In this document: piece by piece, positions 1 to 8,944 of the stretch
Layout: each line of letters opens with the position of its first letter
Numbering within the stretch: the stretch's first letter is position 1
The notes under the pieces: model-generated
What the model saw: the letters and a program-made list of their open reading frames with translations, nothing else
Database searches by the model: none
Told to the model about the DNA's origin: nothing
Position numbers and translations under genes: made by a program
Origin: Sphingosinicella microcystinivorans
Lineage (GTDB): Bacteria > Pseudomonadota > Alphaproteobacteria > Sphingomonadales > Sphingomonadaceae
Length of the DNA: 58,098 bases
Assembly: GCF_003634215.1 (NCBI RefSeq)
Contig: NZ_RBWX01000014.1
Span: 1-58,098 of the forward strand
Reading direction: 5' to 3'

Positions 1-521
1 GTGGCGCCCACCGATACGATCGGGAAATCGATGCGCCCGCCGACGAGGCCGTTGGCGGTCGTCGCCTTCACATAGCCTGACGTCACTTCGATCTCGGCGC
101 CGAGCGCTTCCATCGCTTTCAGGTGGAGATCGACGGGCCGGTTGCCGATCGCGCAGCCTCCGGGCAGCGACACGGTCGCCTCGCCCGCGCGCGCGAGTAG
201 CGGCCCGAGCACGAGCACCGAAGCGCGCATCTTGCGCACGATATCGTAGGGCGCGAGCGTCGAGGTGAGCCGCGCTGCCTTGATCGTCATCACGCGCCCG
301 AACTCGCCGCGCCGGTGCCCCTCGATCAGAGTCGAAACGCCATGCTGGTTCAGCAGGTGGCCGAAGGTATCGACGTCGGCAAGGCGCGGCAGGTTGCGCA
401 GCGTCAGCGGCTCTTCGGTGAGGATCGCTGCCGGCATCAGCGTGAGTGCGGCGTTCTTCGCGCCCGAGATGGCGATGCGCCCCGAAAGCGGCCTGCCGCC
501 GCGAATGATGATCTTGTCCAT
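1..521 (-). CDS. murA: UDP-N-acetylglucosamine 1-carboxyvinyltransferase, N-terminal part (cut by window edge)
   Basis: MurA transfers enolpyruvate from PEP to UDP-GlcNAc, the first committed cytoplasmic step of peptidoglycan synthesis. Translating the minus strand from the ATG at 521 gives [16 protein letters not shown] followed by [13 protein letters not shown], the N-terminal EPSP-synthase-fold signature with the conserved Lys-Asn pair that binds substrate. About 173 residues are visible and no stop occurs before position 1, so the C-terminal half is outside the window and the PEP-binding Cys loop cannot be checked. The downstream gene on the same strand is not visible; rarD lies 4 bases upstream and reads the same way. 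Confidence 0.95.
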   Translation of the reverse strand, partial: MDKIIIRGGRPLSGRIAISGAKNAALTLMPAAILTEEPLTLRNLPRLADVDTFGHLLNQHGVSTLIEGHRRGEFGRVMTIKAARLTSTLAPYDIVRKMRASVLVLGPLLARAGEATVSLPGGCAIGNRPVDLHLKAMEALGAEIEVTSGYVKATTANGLVGGRIDFPIVSVGA

Positions 522-525
522 GGGG

Positions 526-1407
526 TTATGGTCTAGCGGGATTTGCAGCGGCACGTAAGCCGCCGATCGAGAAGACGACAAGGCCTGCCCAGATACAGCC
601 GAAAGCGGCGAGGCGCCCGATGTCGAGCGGTTCGCCGAGAACGAAGACCGCAGCGAGGAAGACAAGCGACGGTCCCAGATACTGAAGCATTCCGATGGTC
701 GAGAGCGGCAACCGCCGCGCCGCATATCCAAAGAGGCCGAGCGGTATGATGGTGATGAGACCCGAACCGACGAGCGCGATGTCGATGGCTGTGCCGTAGC
801 CGAAGAGATCGCGCGGCGCCATCGCCAGCCACAAGGCCGCGACAGGCGCCAGCCACCCGGTTTCCAGGAGCAACCCCGTCACCGGATCGACCGCCGTGTA
901 TTTGCGGATCAGCCCGTAGAATCCGAACGAGAGCGCGAGGCCGATCGAAACCCACGGCAGCGATCCGTGCGCCACGGTAACGATACCGACGCCGATGACC
1001 GCCAGCGCGACGGCGATGCGTTTGGAAAGCGGGAACGCTTCTTTCAGCAGCAGCACACCGATGGCGACGTTGAGCAGCGGCTGCATGAAATAGCCGAGGC
1101 TGGTGTCGAGCGCCCGGTCGTTCAGCACCGCCCATGTGTAGATCAGCCAGTTGACCGCGATCAGCGCCCCGCTCGCGGCGAGCATCAACATCAGGCGCGG
1201 CGCGGCCATTGCCATTCGGAGCCGGGGCCAGCCCCTTAACGCGACGACGGCGGCGACGAGCAGCACGAACGCCCAGAGTACGCGGTGCGCCAGAACGTCC
1301 GCTGCTGGAATGCCTGCGAACATGTGAATGTAGAGGGGCATCGTGCCCCAGATCAGGAAAGCGCCGACACCCGCCGCTAGGCCGCGGCGCGTCTGTTCGT
1401 CGGTCAC
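526..1407 (-). CDS. rarD: RarD-type EamA family transporter
   Basis: 293-residue integral membrane protein of the drug/metabolite transporter superfamily. About ten hydrophobic segments arranged as two EamA repeats are visible; the start [14 protein letters not shown] and the internal AHRVLWAF and NWLIYTWAV stretches are typical of RarD (the family founder is linked to chloramphenicol sensitivity; the substrate is not established). It starts at a GTG and follows dcd on the same strand with a 4-base gap, so the two are probably co-transcribed. No truncation is seen. The assignment is by recalled family pattern; substrate should be treated as unknown. Confidence 0.88.
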   Translation of the reverse strand: MTDEQTRRGLAAGVGAFLIWGTMPLYIHMFAGIPAADVLAHRVLWAFVLLVAAVVALRGWPRLRMAMAAPRLMLMLAASGALIAVNWLIYTWAVLNDRALDTSLGYFMQPLLNVAIGVLLLKEAFPLSKRIAVALAVIGVGIVTVAHGSLPWVSIGLALSFGFYGLIRKYTAVDPVTGLLLETGWLAPVAALWLAMAPRDLFGYGTAIDIALVGSGLITIIPLGLFGYAARRLPLSTIGMLQYLGPSLVFLAAVFVLGEPLDIGRLAAFGCIWAGLVVFSIGGLRAAANPARP

Positions 1408-1411
1408 GGCC

Positions 1412-1966
1412 TCAAAGCCGCGGCAGCGTTACGCCGCGCTGGCCCATGTATTTCCCTGCCCGGTCGGCATAGCTCGTCTCGCACGGCTCGTTGCCCTGCA
1501 GGAACAGGAACTGGCACGCGCCTTCGTTCGCATAGATGCGCGCGGGCAGCGGCGTGGTGTTCGAAAATTCCAGCGTCACGTGGCCTTCCCAGCCGGGCTC
1601 CAATGGCGTCACGTTCACAATGATGCCGCAGCGCGCATAGGTGGATTTGCCGAGGCAGATGACGAGCACGTCGCGCGGCACGCGGAAGTATTCGACCGTG
1701 CGGGCAAGCGCGAACGAATTGGGGGGGATGATGCACACGTCGGTCTTGCGGTCGACGAAGCTGTTCGAATCGAAATTCTTCGGGTCGACCACCGCCGAAT
1801 CAACATTGGTGAAGATCTTGAATTCGTCTGCGACGCGCGCGTCATAGCCGTAAGAGGAAAGGCCGAAGCTGATCGTGCCCTCGCGGCGCTGGCTGTCCAC
1901 GAACGGCTCGATCATGCGGTTCTCAAGCGCCTGCCCGCGAATCCATTTGTCGGACATCACCGCCAT
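1412..1966 (-). CDS. dcd: dCTP deaminase
   Basis: Deaminates dCTP to dUTP, which feeds dTTP synthesis after hydrolysis by dUTPase. The 184-residue length is that of alphaproteobacterial Dcd. Visible signatures are the nucleotide-binding GKSTYARCG at about 106-114 and GWEGHVTLE ending at Glu133, the position of the catalytic glutamate in the trimeric dCTP deaminase/dUTPase fold. A second in-frame ATG (Ser-Asp-Lys-Trp follows) lies nine bases downstream; the longer MAVMSDKW start matches what I recall of relatives. It lies 27 bases downstream of a UPF0262 gene on the same strand and just before rarD. Confidence 0.95.
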   Translation of the reverse strand: MAVMSDKWIRGQALENRMIEPFVDSQRREGTISFGLSSYGYDARVADEFKIFTNVDSAVVDPKNFDSNSFVDRKTDVCIIPPNSFALARTVEYFRVPRDVLVICLGKSTYARCGIIVNVTPLEPGWEGHVTLEFSNTTPLPARIYANEGACQFLFLQGNEPCETSYADRAGKYMGQRGVTLPRL

Positions 1967-1993
1967 GTAACCCGGCCCTTCTTGAAGACAGCG

Positions 1994-2476
1994 TCAGCCG
2001 CGAATGTGCAGCACACAGATGAGTGTGAATAGCCGCCGTGCCGTATCGAAATCCACTTCGATCTTGCCGCTCAGCCGCTCGATCAGTGTTTCGGCGGCAG
2101 CATTGTGGATACCGCGCCGCGCCATGTCGACGGTTTCGATCTGGCTCGCGGTCGATTGCCGAATCGCCTGATAATAGCTTTCGCACACCGCGAAATATTC
2201 GCGGATCACGCGGCGGAAGGGAGAGAGCGCCAGCACGATGGTTTCAATATGCTCGCTGTCGCTGTCCGCGATGTCGATGGCGAGCCGCCCGTCCTCCACG
2301 CGAAGACGAATCCGGTAGGGGCCGTCGTGCGGTGCACCGCGCGTCGTCACCAGCCGAAAGCTGTTGCCTTCCAGCAGATCGAAGATGGCAACGCGGCGCT
2401 CCTGCTCGATATCGGCGCTCCGCCACAGAATCGTGCGGTCGTCGAGCTGGACATCGATGATGCGGTAATCGCCCAT
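1994..2476 (-). CDS. UPF0262 family protein
   Basis: 160-residue soluble protein without signal peptide or membrane segment. The pattern IIDVQLDDRTI, ERRVAIFDLLE, GPYRIRLRVEDGRL and FRRVIREYFAVCESYYQAI is that of the alphaproteobacterial UPF0262 family, whose function is unknown. The C-terminal half is predicted mainly helical and contains an HNAAAETLIERL segment. It reads into dcd and is probably co-transcribed with it. Nothing is missing relative to the family as I know it. Any functional role is unproven; the position beside dcd and murA does not settle it. Confidence 0.85.
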   Translation of the reverse strand: MGDYRIIDVQLDDRTILWRSADIEQERRVAIFDLLEGNSFRLVTTRGAPHDGPYRIRLRVEDGRLAIDIADSDSEHIETIVLALSPFRRVIREYFAVCESYYQAIRQSTASQIETVDMARRGIHNAAAETLIERLSGKIEVDFDTARRLFTLICVLHIRG

Positions 2477-2526
2477 GCCGCTGCTTTATCGGGGCAAACG
2501 CCGACACGATAGTCAGAAAGCAGCGC

Positions 2527-2849
2527 CCCCGAACCCGTCAGGGTTCGCAAGGCCGACCGGCCGCCCGAGCTTGTGCGAGGAAGCCAAGGCGACGGATGTC
2601 GCCGCCCGGCGCCTGAGGGACAAAACCCCGAACCTGCCAAGGTTCGCAAGGCCGACCGGCCGCCCGAGCTTATGCGAGGAAAGCCAAGGCGACGGATGTC
2701 GCCGCCCGGCGCTTGAGGGACAACAAACAAACCCGCCCGGCGCCTGAGGGGCAAAACCCCGAACCCGTCAGGGTTCGCAAGGCCGACCGGCCGCCCGAGC
2801 TTATGCGAGGAAAGCCAAGGCCGCGGACGCGGCCGCCCGGCGCCTGAGG
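2527..2849. repeat. Three imperfect ~92-base repeats with conserved hairpins
   Basis: Copies run about 2527-2619, 2626-2719 and 2757-2849, with a partial tail copy at about 2732-2751. Each has the same order of elements: a GAACCC-type hairpin, a GGCCG/CGGCC hairpin, CGCCCGAGCTT, a third hairpin, then CGCCCGGCGCCTGAGG. Stems vary but stay paired: GAACCC/GGGTTC in copies 1 and 3 becomes GAACCT/AGGTTC in copy 2; GGCGAC/GTCGCC in copies 1 and 2 becomes GGCCGC/GCGGCC in copy 3. No convincing gene is present; open frames across it are repeat translations. It lies just beyond the 3' end of tRNA-Arg. Confidence 0.85.
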
Positions 2850-2869
2850 AAAAACAAAAAAGAGAAAAT

Positions 2870-2946
2870 TGGCGCGCCCGGAACGATTCGAACGTCCGAC
2901 CCTCAGATTCGTAGTCTGATGCTCTATCCAGCTGAGCTACGGGCGC
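2870..2946 (-). tRNA. tRNA-Arg (ACG)
   Basis: The minus strand folds as a complete 77-base tRNA including encoded CCA. The acceptor stem is GCGCCCG with CGGGCGC, the D arm holds AGCTGGATA, the anticodon stem TCAGA/TCTGA encloses loop CTACGAA (anticodon ACG, wobble A normally deaminated to inosine to read CGU, CGC, CGA), and the T arm has TTCGAAT. It is transcribed toward the hairpin repeats; a T-rich run follows the CCA directly. Confidence 0.97.
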
Positions 2947-3063
2947 GCACGGGAGGGCGCTTCATAGTCGCGTCCGTCGTCGGGTTCAAGCCCGTGTTTG
3001 CACTGTCATGGCGGTTTGCGCGCGCTTGCGGCTGCGGGGCGGCATCTCTATCGTCCCGCCGCG

Positions 3064-3555
3064 ATGCGATACCTTGCTTTCCCTGCTTTTCTGGCCGTTT
3101 CCCTGATGCTCGCCGCCTGTGCGGATCGCGGCGGCGAATGGCCGTCGCTTGCGCGCGTGCCGGGATCGCCGACCCCGCCCTGCGGCCCTGCGGCCGAATC
3201 GGCGCCGACCGGAGCCCGTCCCTGCGTGGCCGCGCCGCCGGTGGTCTCCGCCGCCACGCCCGATCTTCCCGCGCTTGAAGCGCGCCTTGTGGCGGCACGG
3301 GGGGCGTGGGCCGATACGATGAAGGCTGCGGAGAGCGCCGTGGCTGCGGCCGCTCGTGCCGAAGCGGGCGAAAGCGCCTGGGCGGCGGCAGAGCTTCAGC
3401 TCAGCCGGCTCGAACGCGCAGCGGTGCCGTTCGCGGAGGTTGCCGAGGCGCTGGCAGGGTCCGAATCGGGTGCGGCGCTGCGCGCGGCCGCGGAGGCTGA
3501 TCGGGCGCGTCATCTTGAAACCTTCGCCCGGCTTCGCGCGGCGCTGCGCCGCTAA
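3064..3555 (+). CDS. Hypothetical lipoprotein
   Basis: 163 residues. The start at 3064 gives a clean lipoprotein signal, MRYLAFPAFLAVSLMLAAC, with the lipobox Cys at about residue 20, so the mature protein should be lipidated and membrane anchored. A Pro/Ala-rich stretch with several Cys (about residues 30-60) is followed by an Ala/Glu/Arg-rich helical region (about 68-163) that probably forms a coiled coil. An in-frame GTG/ATG further upstream would bury the signal and is less likely. I do not recognise a family. The gene stands alone between tRNA-Arg on the opposite strand and the 6S RNA. Confidence 0.7.
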   Translation: MRYLAFPAFLAVSLMLAACADRGGEWPSLARVPGSPTPPCGPAAESAPTGARPCVAAPPVVSAATPDLPALEARLVAARGAWADTMKAAESAVAAAARAEAGESAWAAAELQLSRLERAAVPFAEVAEALAGSESGAALRAAAEADRARHLETFARLRAALRR

Positions 3556-3668
3556 CCCGTCCGCGCGGAAAGTCGTTCCGCGCAACTTCTCGTGCGCTCA
3601 AAACAACTTATGCGTGTGCCGTTTACGGCTTGTTTACGAATCCGGGGCTAAAGCTGTGCGTGCAGACT

Positions 3669-3822
3669 GATCAGCCAACGGGTCGTCCCCTGGTTCCTCT
3701 CCGTTCCCGCCGGGCGGTCTGCAGAAGAAGGGCACAGTGCCGCGCCCCGCGGCGAACCAAGTGCCCCAACGGTGCCCGAAAGGGCTGCGGCGCCAAGTCC
3801 CCCGTGCGCCCCGGCCTTGATC
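3669..3822 (+). ncRNA. ssrS: 6S RNA
   Basis: 6S RNA binds sigma70 holoenzyme by mimicking an open promoter. Here GATCA/TGATC, GCC/GGC and ACGGG/CCCGT at the two ends form an interrupted closing stem. The 5' side of the bubble carries GTCCCCTGGTTCC (E. coli 6S has GTCCCCTGAGCCG as I recall it), and the 3' side carries GAACCAAG and GGCTGCGGCGCC (E. coli GAACCAAG and GCCTGCGGCGGC). The apical arm pairs GGGCAC with GTGCCC and GCCGC with GCGGC. About 154 bases fits the family. Exact ends are approximate; a covariance-model search would decide. Confidence 0.72.
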
Positions 3823-3864
3823 GCCGCCCGGTCCGTGAACTCCGACGGGCCGGGCGGCTTTTCG
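3823..3864 (+). terminator. Rho-independent terminator after 6S RNA
   Basis: A 14-base-pair stem (GCCGCCCGGTCCGT with ACGGGCCGGGCGGC, one G-U pair) encloses GAACTCCG and runs straight into TTTTCGTTT. It begins immediately after the closing stem of the 6S RNA. Confidence 0.88.
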
Positions 3865-4046
3865 TTTGCGCCCGGCGTTGACGTGTCGCGGCCCTGTGAT
3901 GCAGGCTTGCAACGTGGTTGCGCACTCGGTCGCATAGGCGTGGACCCGAATCCCCTGCTATGCGTTCATCGCCGTGAGGAAACATTAAGAAAAACGGTGC
4001 ATCGTCCCGCCTGATGGGGGCCGTGAGCGCCGAGGTGGAAAGCAAA

Positions 4047-4229
4047 ATGGCCGAGAAGGACAATGGCAGCACACATGGCAGGGGGGCCTCCTCCCCGTCG
4101 GCGCAATGTCCGGAGCTGCAGAACACCGATTTGCAGGATCTGCTGAAAGAGCTGGAACGCCCCCTCGATCAGTCTGTGGTGGACCGCGGTTTGCTCAGGC
4201 TTGCGACGTTCGTTTCCGGGCGCCAGTAA
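4047..4229 (+). CDS. Small hypothetical protein
   Basis: 60 residues from the ATG at 4047, which has GAGGTGG about 10 bases upstream; an earlier ATG at 4014 adds 11 residues but lacks a good ribosome site. The N-terminal third is polar and low in complexity; the C-terminal half (LQDLLKELERPL then VVDRGLLRLATFVSG) looks like an amphipathic helical region. It lies between the 6S terminator and the convergent holA gene. Its size recalls small alphaproteobacterial regulators such as NepR, but the NepR sequence pattern is not present, so no function is assigned. Confidence 0.42.
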   Translation: MAEKDNGSTHGRGASSPSAQCPELQNTDLQDLLKELERPLDQSVVDRGLLRLATFVSGRQ

Positions 4230-4251
4230 ACCCGGCGCCGACAGGAAGGCT

Positions 4252-5295
4252 TCAGCGCCTGCGCCGCGCCAGATGGGCGACCGCCAGCAGCGCGCGGGAT
4301 GTCAGAAGTTCAGGGCTTGCCGCACCCGGCGATTTGATCTGGCGCTCCGCTTCCAGCAAACGTGAAAGCCCGTTGCGCAGCGACGCCATGTTCCATGCCG
4401 ATGCCTCCCGCGCGATTCGGTCGCGGGCCTTCCAGAAAATCGGGGGCCGCGCGGCCTCCACGGCTTCTTTCGCGCTCCGTCCGCTGTCGATCGTGCGTCT
4501 CAGCTCGCCGAGCAGCGTCAGCCGCCGCGCCACGGCGCGTAGCTGCGGGATCCCGACGATGCCGTTCCGACCAAGCTTTGCCGCCTGCGCCTCCGCTTCG
4601 GCTGAATTGCCGTCGGCGACCGCGTTTACCAGAGCGTCGAAATCCGATTCGGCCATTGCAGCGCCGAGTTCGGCGAGCGCTTCCATTTCGAGTGCGCGCA
4701 CACGGTCGGGCGCAGCATCAAGGTAGAGCGCGAGCTTTTCGAGTTCGCGGGCCAGCACGCCCCGCTCGGCGCCGAACCCGGCGGCGAGCGCCTCCGCTGC
4801 CTCGCGCGAGGGTTTCAGGCCGTGCCGCACGCAGGCGTCGATCACCATGTCCACCGCCTCGCGCCCGTCGGGGACGAAGCACTGCGCGACGATGGCAAGC
4901 GGGGACGCGACGGCGGCCTTGATCAGCGCTGACGTCGCTTTCAGGCTTCCCGTTCCCACCATCACCACGGGATTGCCTGCGGCAGGCGCGGTCAGCAGCG
5001 CCTCGATCGCCGCGGTGCAATTGTCGCCCGCGCCGTCCACGCGGATCAGGCGGCGGTCGCCGAACATCGAAACCGCGGCGGCCTCATCGGCAAGCTTCGC
5101 AGGATCGCCGGCGAGCGCGGTCGGTTCGAAATCGATGCGGCCCATCGGATCGTCTGCGGGCGCGAGCAGGGCCGTGAAGCGGTTCGCGATCTCGCGCGCC
5201 TGCGCTTCGTCGGGGCCGTAAAGCAGAACCAGCCGGGTGGCGGGGTCGAAGCGTGTCAGCGCCGCATCGATCGCCTTGCGATCGGCCGCCTTCAC
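4252..5295 (-). CDS. holA: DNA polymerase III subunit delta
   Basis: The delta subunit opens the beta clamp as part of the replicative clamp loader. The 347-residue length is normal. RLVLLYGPDEAQAREIANR at about 21-39 is the degenerate P-loop region typical of HolA, followed by FEPTALAGDPAKLADEAAAVSMFGD and RRLIRVD, which are family landmarks. The C terminus (LLTSRALLAVAHLARRRR) ends in a helical domain as expected. Translation starts at GTG, four bases after the lptE stop, placing holA last in the operon DUF3576-leuS-lptE-holA. Confidence 0.93.
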   Translation of the reverse strand: MKAADRKAIDAALTRFDPATRLVLLYGPDEAQAREIANRFTALLAPADDPMGRIDFEPTALAGDPAKLADEAAAVSMFGDRRLIRVDGAGDNCTAAIEALLTAPAAGNPVVMVGTGSLKATSALIKAAVASPLAIVAQCFVPDGREAVDMVIDACVRHGLKPSREAAEALAAGFGAERGVLARELEKLALYLDAAPDRVRALEMEALAELGAAMAESDFDALVNAVADGNSAEAEAQAAKLGRNGIVGIPQLRAVARRLTLLGELRRTIDSGRSAKEAVEAARPPIFWKARDRIAREASAWNMASLRNGLSRLLEAERQIKSPGAASPELLTSRALLAVAHLARRRR

Positions 5296-5299
5296 GCCA

Positions 5300-5788
5300 T
5301 CACCGCGCCGCTTCGCTGCGTGCGAACAGTGCGACGCGCGCGATGATCTGCTGGGCGATCTCTTCGGAAAGCCGTTCGAGCGCCGCGTTTTCCGCCGCGA
5401 TCACCGCATATTCCGAACTCACGATGTCGATGCCCGCGTCGGATCGCGCGACAGCATCGATCAGCACGGCGCCGCTCGTGTCTTCCACCAGCTGCCAGCG
5501 CGCGCGAAGCTGGCGCCGTTCGCGCGAGATCGAATCGTCGCCGCGCACGCCGAAGCCGGAGAGGCTGTCATCGAGTTTCACGATCAGCTTGTAGCGCCGC
5601 TCGCCGCTCGCGTCGGGCAGGCGGTCGAGCAGTGCCTGCCGCACCAGATAGCCTGATTTTTCCGGAATCACCGGAACGTCGATCCCGGTCAGGATCGTCG
5701 CGCTCGGCCCCTGGCTGCCGCCCGAATAGACCGGTTGCAGCCCGCAACCCGCCATCAGCAAGAGCAGCAGGGCGGCCGCGCGTTTCAT
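5300..5788 (-). CDS. lptE: LPS assembly lipoprotein LptE
   Basis: LptE plugs the LptD barrel in the outer membrane and is required for surface display of LPS or its sphingomonad counterpart. The ATG at 5788 gives [15 protein letters not shown], a lipoprotein signal with Cys at 15, followed by GLQPVYSGG, a typical LptE start (the GFxPLYG-like motif after the lipid Cys). 162 residues is normal. Its start overlaps the leuS stop by four bases (ATGA), implying translational coupling. The leuS-lptE-holA order is common in proteobacteria and supports the call. An upstream extension to 6007 is not needed. Confidence 0.9.
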   Translation of the reverse strand: MKRAAALLLLLMAGCGLQPVYSGGSQGPSATILTGIDVPVIPEKSGYLVRQALLDRLPDASGERRYKLIVKLDDSLSGFGVRGDDSISRERRQLRARWQLVEDTSGAVLIDAVARSDAGIDIVSSEYAVIAAENAALERLSEEIAQQIIARVALFARSEAAR

Positions 5789-8280
5789 GCGACGATGTTC
5801 ACCAGCCGGTCGGGCACAACGATTACCTTGCGCGGGGTTTTGCCATCCAGCGCACGCTGCACCTTCTCGCGGGTCAAGACCAGCGCTTCCATGTCTTCGC
5901 GCGTCGCACCCTTCGCGGCTTCCACCTCGTCGCGCAGTTTGCCGTTCACCTGAATGGCGATCGTCACCGTGTCCTGCGCCAGCATTTCGGGGTCGGCTTC
6001 GGGCCACGCGGCATCGATCGCCAGCCCGGCTTCGCCCAGTGCTTCCCAGGCCTCTTCGGCAAGGTGCGGCATCGCGGGGGACACCAGTTGCACGAGCATT
6101 TTCACCGCGTGGCGGCGCGCAGACGACGGCGCAGCCTTTTCGATGGCGGCGGCCAGCTCGTAGCTCTTGGCGACGGCCTTGTTGAAGCGCAGCGCCTCGA
6201 TGTCGGCGGTGATGCCGTCGATGGCGATGTGCGCCGCACGCGTCAAAGCCTCGTCCTCGCCGCCGGCGTCTTCCTTGGTTTCATTGACCAGGCGCCACAC
6301 GCGCTGCACGAAGCGCCACGCGCCTTCGATGCCCGCTTCGGTCCACTGCAGGTCGCGCTCGGCCGGGGAATCCGAAAGCACGAACCAGCGCACGGCATCG
6401 GCGCCGTACTGGTCGAGGATCGGTGAGGGATCGACCGTGTTCTTCTTCGATTTAGACATCTTCTCGACGCGGCCGACGGTCACCGCGCCGCCGTCTACTT
6501 CGAATAGATTGCCGTCGCGCCGTTCCACTTCGCTCGGCAGCAGCCAGCGACCGTCGGCGGCGCGGTATGTCTCGTGCGTCACCATGCCCTGCGTGAAAAG
6601 TTGCCGGAACGGCTCGTCGAGGTCGATGAGCCCGCAGGTCTTCAGCGCGCGCGTCCAGAAGCGTGCGTAGAGCAGGTGCAGGATCGCATGCTCGACGCCG
6701 CCGATATACTGATCGACCGGCAGCCAGCTCTCCGCCTCGGCGCGATCGAACGCCTTGTCTTTCGGCTGGCTGGCGAAACGGATGAAATACCAGCTCGAAT
6801 CCGCGAACGTATCGAGCGTATCGGTCTCGCGCCGCGCCGGCTTGCCGCATTTCGGGCAGTCGGCGTTCTTCCACGTCGGGTGATGCTCCAGCGGATTGCC
6901 CGGCGTCTCGAAGGTGACGTCAGCAGGCAGACGCACCGGTAGCTGGTCCTCGGGCACCGGCACCACGCCGCAGTCCCCGCAGTGGATCACCGGGATCGGT
7001 GTGCCCCAGTAACGCTGGCGCGAAACGCCCCAGTCGCGCAGCCGGAACTGTGTCGTCCCCTCGCCCCAGCCCTCGCCCTCGGCCCGCGCGATCACCGCCG
7101 CGATGGCGTCGTCCACCTCCATGCCGGTCAGGAAGCCCGAGTTCACGAGACGCCCCGGCCCGACATAGGCCTCGTCCACGATCGGTTCGTCGGCGTCACC
7201 GACAACGCGTGTCACGGGCAGCTGATACTTGCGCGCGAAATCCAGGTCGCGCTGGTCATGCGCCGGGCAGCCGAAGATGGCGCCCGTGCCGTATTCCATC
7301 AGCACGAAGTTCGCCGCGAAGATCGGCAGCGTCCACGTCGGGTCGAGTGGATGCACGACGCGGAGGCCCGTGTCGTAGCCCTTCTTCTCCGCGGTCTCGA
7401 TCGCCTCGGCGGAGGTGCCGGTCTTGCGGCACTCCTCGATGAAGGCGGCAAGGCCCGCATCTTTCGCGGCCAGCTCGGCAGCGAGCGGATGGTCGGCGGC
7501 AATCGCGGCAAAGCTTGCGCCGAACAGCGTGTCGGGTCGTGTCGTGAACACCTCGAGGCCGTCGTCGCGGCCTTCGATCGCGAAGCGGAACTTCAGGCCC
7601 CGGCTGCGGCCGATCCAGTTCTCCTGCATCAGCCGCACCTTGTCCGGCCACTGGTCGAGGCTGGAAAGCCCGTCCAGCAGTTCGTCGGCAAAGGCGGTGA
7701 TCTTCAGGAACCATTGGCTGAGCAGGCGGCGTTCGACGGGCGCGCCGGAACGCCAGCCCTTGCCGTCGATCACCTGCTCGTTGGCGAGCACGGTCATGTC
7801 GACCGGGTCCCAATTGACGTAGCTTTCCTTGCGATAGACGAGGCCGGCCTCGTACATCTTCAGGAACAGCGCCTGCTCGTGGCCGTAATATTCGGCGTCA
7901 CAGGTTGCGAACTCGCGGCTCCAGTCGAGCGCGAAGCCAAGGCTGCGGAATTGTTCGCGCATCGCCGCGATGTTCTGCCGCGTCCAGCTTTCAGGGTGCG
8001 TCTTCTTTTCGAAGGCGGCGTTTTCGGCGGGCATTCCGAAGGCGTCCCAGCCCATCGGGTGCAGTACCTCGAAACCGCGGGCGCGGCGGAACCGCGCGAT
8101 CACGTCTCCCATCGTGTAGTTGCGCACGTGGCCCATGTGCAGGCGCCCCGACGGGTAGGGGAACATCTCCAGCACATAGGTCTTGGGCTTTTCAGATGCG
8201 CTGTCGGCCGCGAAGGCCTGGCGCTCGTCCCAAATGCGTTGCCAGCGGCCGTCAGCGACCGCGGGATTGAATCGCGTCAT
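5785..8280 (-). CDS. leuS: Leucine--tRNA ligase
   Basis: Class I aminoacyl-tRNA synthetase that charges tRNA-Leu in the cytoplasm. The 831-residue protein shows [10 protein letters not shown] (HIGH-type motif at 48-51), the inserted CP1 editing domain, zinc-like Cys pairs in the HCGDCG and [10 protein letters not shown] region (about 433-475), and KMSKSKKN (KMSKS motif near 608). All landmarks are present and the length is normal. It lies between a DUF3576 lipoprotein gene upstream and lptE downstream with short or overlapping junctions. A long open frame on the opposite strand is a high-GC shadow. Confidence 0.98.
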   Translation of the reverse strand: MTRFNPAVADGRWQRIWDERQAFAADSASEKPKTYVLEMFPYPSGRLHMGHVRNYTMGDVIARFRRARGFEVLHPMGWDAFGMPAENAAFEKKTHPESWTRQNIAAMREQFRSLGFALDWSREFATCDAEYYGHEQALFLKMYEAGLVYRKESYVNWDPVDMTVLANEQVIDGKGWRSGAPVERRLLSQWFLKITAFADELLDGLSSLDQWPDKVRLMQENWIGRSRGLKFRFAIEGRDDGLEVFTTRPDTLFGASFAAIAADHPLAAELAAKDAGLAAFIEECRKTGTSAEAIETAEKKGYDTGLRVVHPLDPTWTLPIFAANFVLMEYGTGAIFGCPAHDQRDLDFARKYQLPVTRVVGDADEPIVDEAYVGPGRLVNSGFLTGMEVDDAIAAVIARAEGEGWGEGTTQFRLRDWGVSRQRYWGTPIPVIHCGDCGVVPVPEDQLPVRLPADVTFETPGNPLEHHPTWKNADCPKCGKPARRETDTLDTFADSSWYFIRFASQPKDKAFDRAEAESWLPVDQYIGGVEHAILHLLYARFWTRALKTCGLIDLDEPFRQLFTQGMVTHETYRAADGRWLLPSEVERRDGNLFEVDGGAVTVGRVEKMSKSKKNTVDPSPILDQYGADAVRWFVLSDSPAERDLQWTEAGIEGAWRFVQRVWRLVNETKEDAGGEDEALTRAAHIAIDGITADIEALRFNKAVAKSYELAAAIEKAAPSSARRHAVKMLVQLVSPAMPHLAEEAWEALGEAGLAIDAAWPEADPEMLAQDTVTIAIQVNGKLRDEVEAAKGATREDMEALVLTREKVQRALDGKTPRKVIVVPDRLVNIVA

Positions 8281-8286
8281 TGGCGT

Positions 8287-8721
8287 TTAGCCCTGATAAA
8301 CGGCCCTGCGCATGTCGCGGGCGCGGGCGAGGATGGTTTCCTCGAGTTTCTGCACGGTGCCGGCACGCACCGGCGCATCCACCCAGTTGCCGCCCTGCTG
8401 CTGCTGGCGGATGGCGGCAACGCGCAGCGCATCGGCGCGCAGCTCCCGGTCGAGGATGTAGACGGTGACCTTCACGCGCTCACCGGGTGCCTGCGGGTTG
8501 GCGTACCAGTCCGTCACGATCACGCCGCCGTTCGAATCGACCTGCGCCATCGGCATGAACGCCAGCGTTTCGAGGCTCGCCCGCCAGAGGTAGGAATTGA
8601 CGCCAATCGTCGTCGTCGTCGCAGCGGCGAGGTCGGCGCGCGGCGCGTCCTTCTTGCCTCCGCAGGCGGCGAGCAGGGCCAGCGCGATCGCCAGACCCGT
8701 AATGCGTACACTCGTCTTCAC
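8287..8721 (-). CDS. DUF3576 domain-containing lipoprotein
   Basis: 144 residues with a lipoprotein signal (MKTSVRITGLAIALALLAAC, Cys at 20), then a DUF3576-like core: IGVNSYLWRASLETLAFMP, a GGVIVTDWYANP strand-turn and RELRADALRVAAIRQQ, ending NWVDAPVRAGTVQKLEETILARAR. It starts with GTG. DUF3576 proteins are envelope lipoproteins of alphaproteobacteria without a settled function. The stop is 6 bases before the leuS start, so it is probably the first gene of the leuS-lptE-holA transcript, consistent with an outer-membrane theme shared with LptE. Confidence 0.85.
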   Translation of the reverse strand: MKTSVRITGLAIALALLAACGGKKDAPRADLAAATTTTIGVNSYLWRASLETLAFMPMAQVDSNGGVIVTDWYANPQAPGERVKVTVYILDRELRADALRVAAIRQQQQGGNWVDAPVRAGTVQKLEETILARARDMRRAVYQG

Positions 8722-8944
8722 GTGGATATCCGCTCCATCAGGCTTGCTCGGCGGCCGTTATAGGCAGCGCTTGTGTGGGCGCATAGCCCCTCTTCGCGTT
8801 GCATTCGCTGTTGAGATGTTGCAACAGGTTCGAACGAACCCGGTCGGTCGCCGCCAAACGAGCGATTCAGACTCGGATTCGTGCGGAGGAAACTGTAGTT
8901 CTGTCACGTAGTTGTCACAGGCACGCGACAGAAGCGCGGGGGTT

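Noticed and set aside
2475-2847. Open frames across the triplicated repeat
   Set aside because: They simply translate the repeat unit; the stems, not the codons, are conserved.
2527-2849. CRISPR array
   Set aside because: Only three long diverged copies, nearly contiguous, no unique spacers and no cas genes; no CRISPR seen elsewhere in the window.
3671-4126. Leftward 151-codon frame between the lipoprotein gene and holA
   Set aside because: It runs across the 6S RNA and its terminator, and its residues are low-complexity Arg/Gly/Pro.
4047-4229. NepR anti-sigma factor
   Set aside because: Size is right but the conserved NepR helix pattern is absent, and no phyR or ecfG gene lies nearby.
6982-8763. 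Long open frame opposite leuS (593 codons)
   Set aside because: Shadow of leuS at high GC; no family pattern, and leuS is complete in the other frame.
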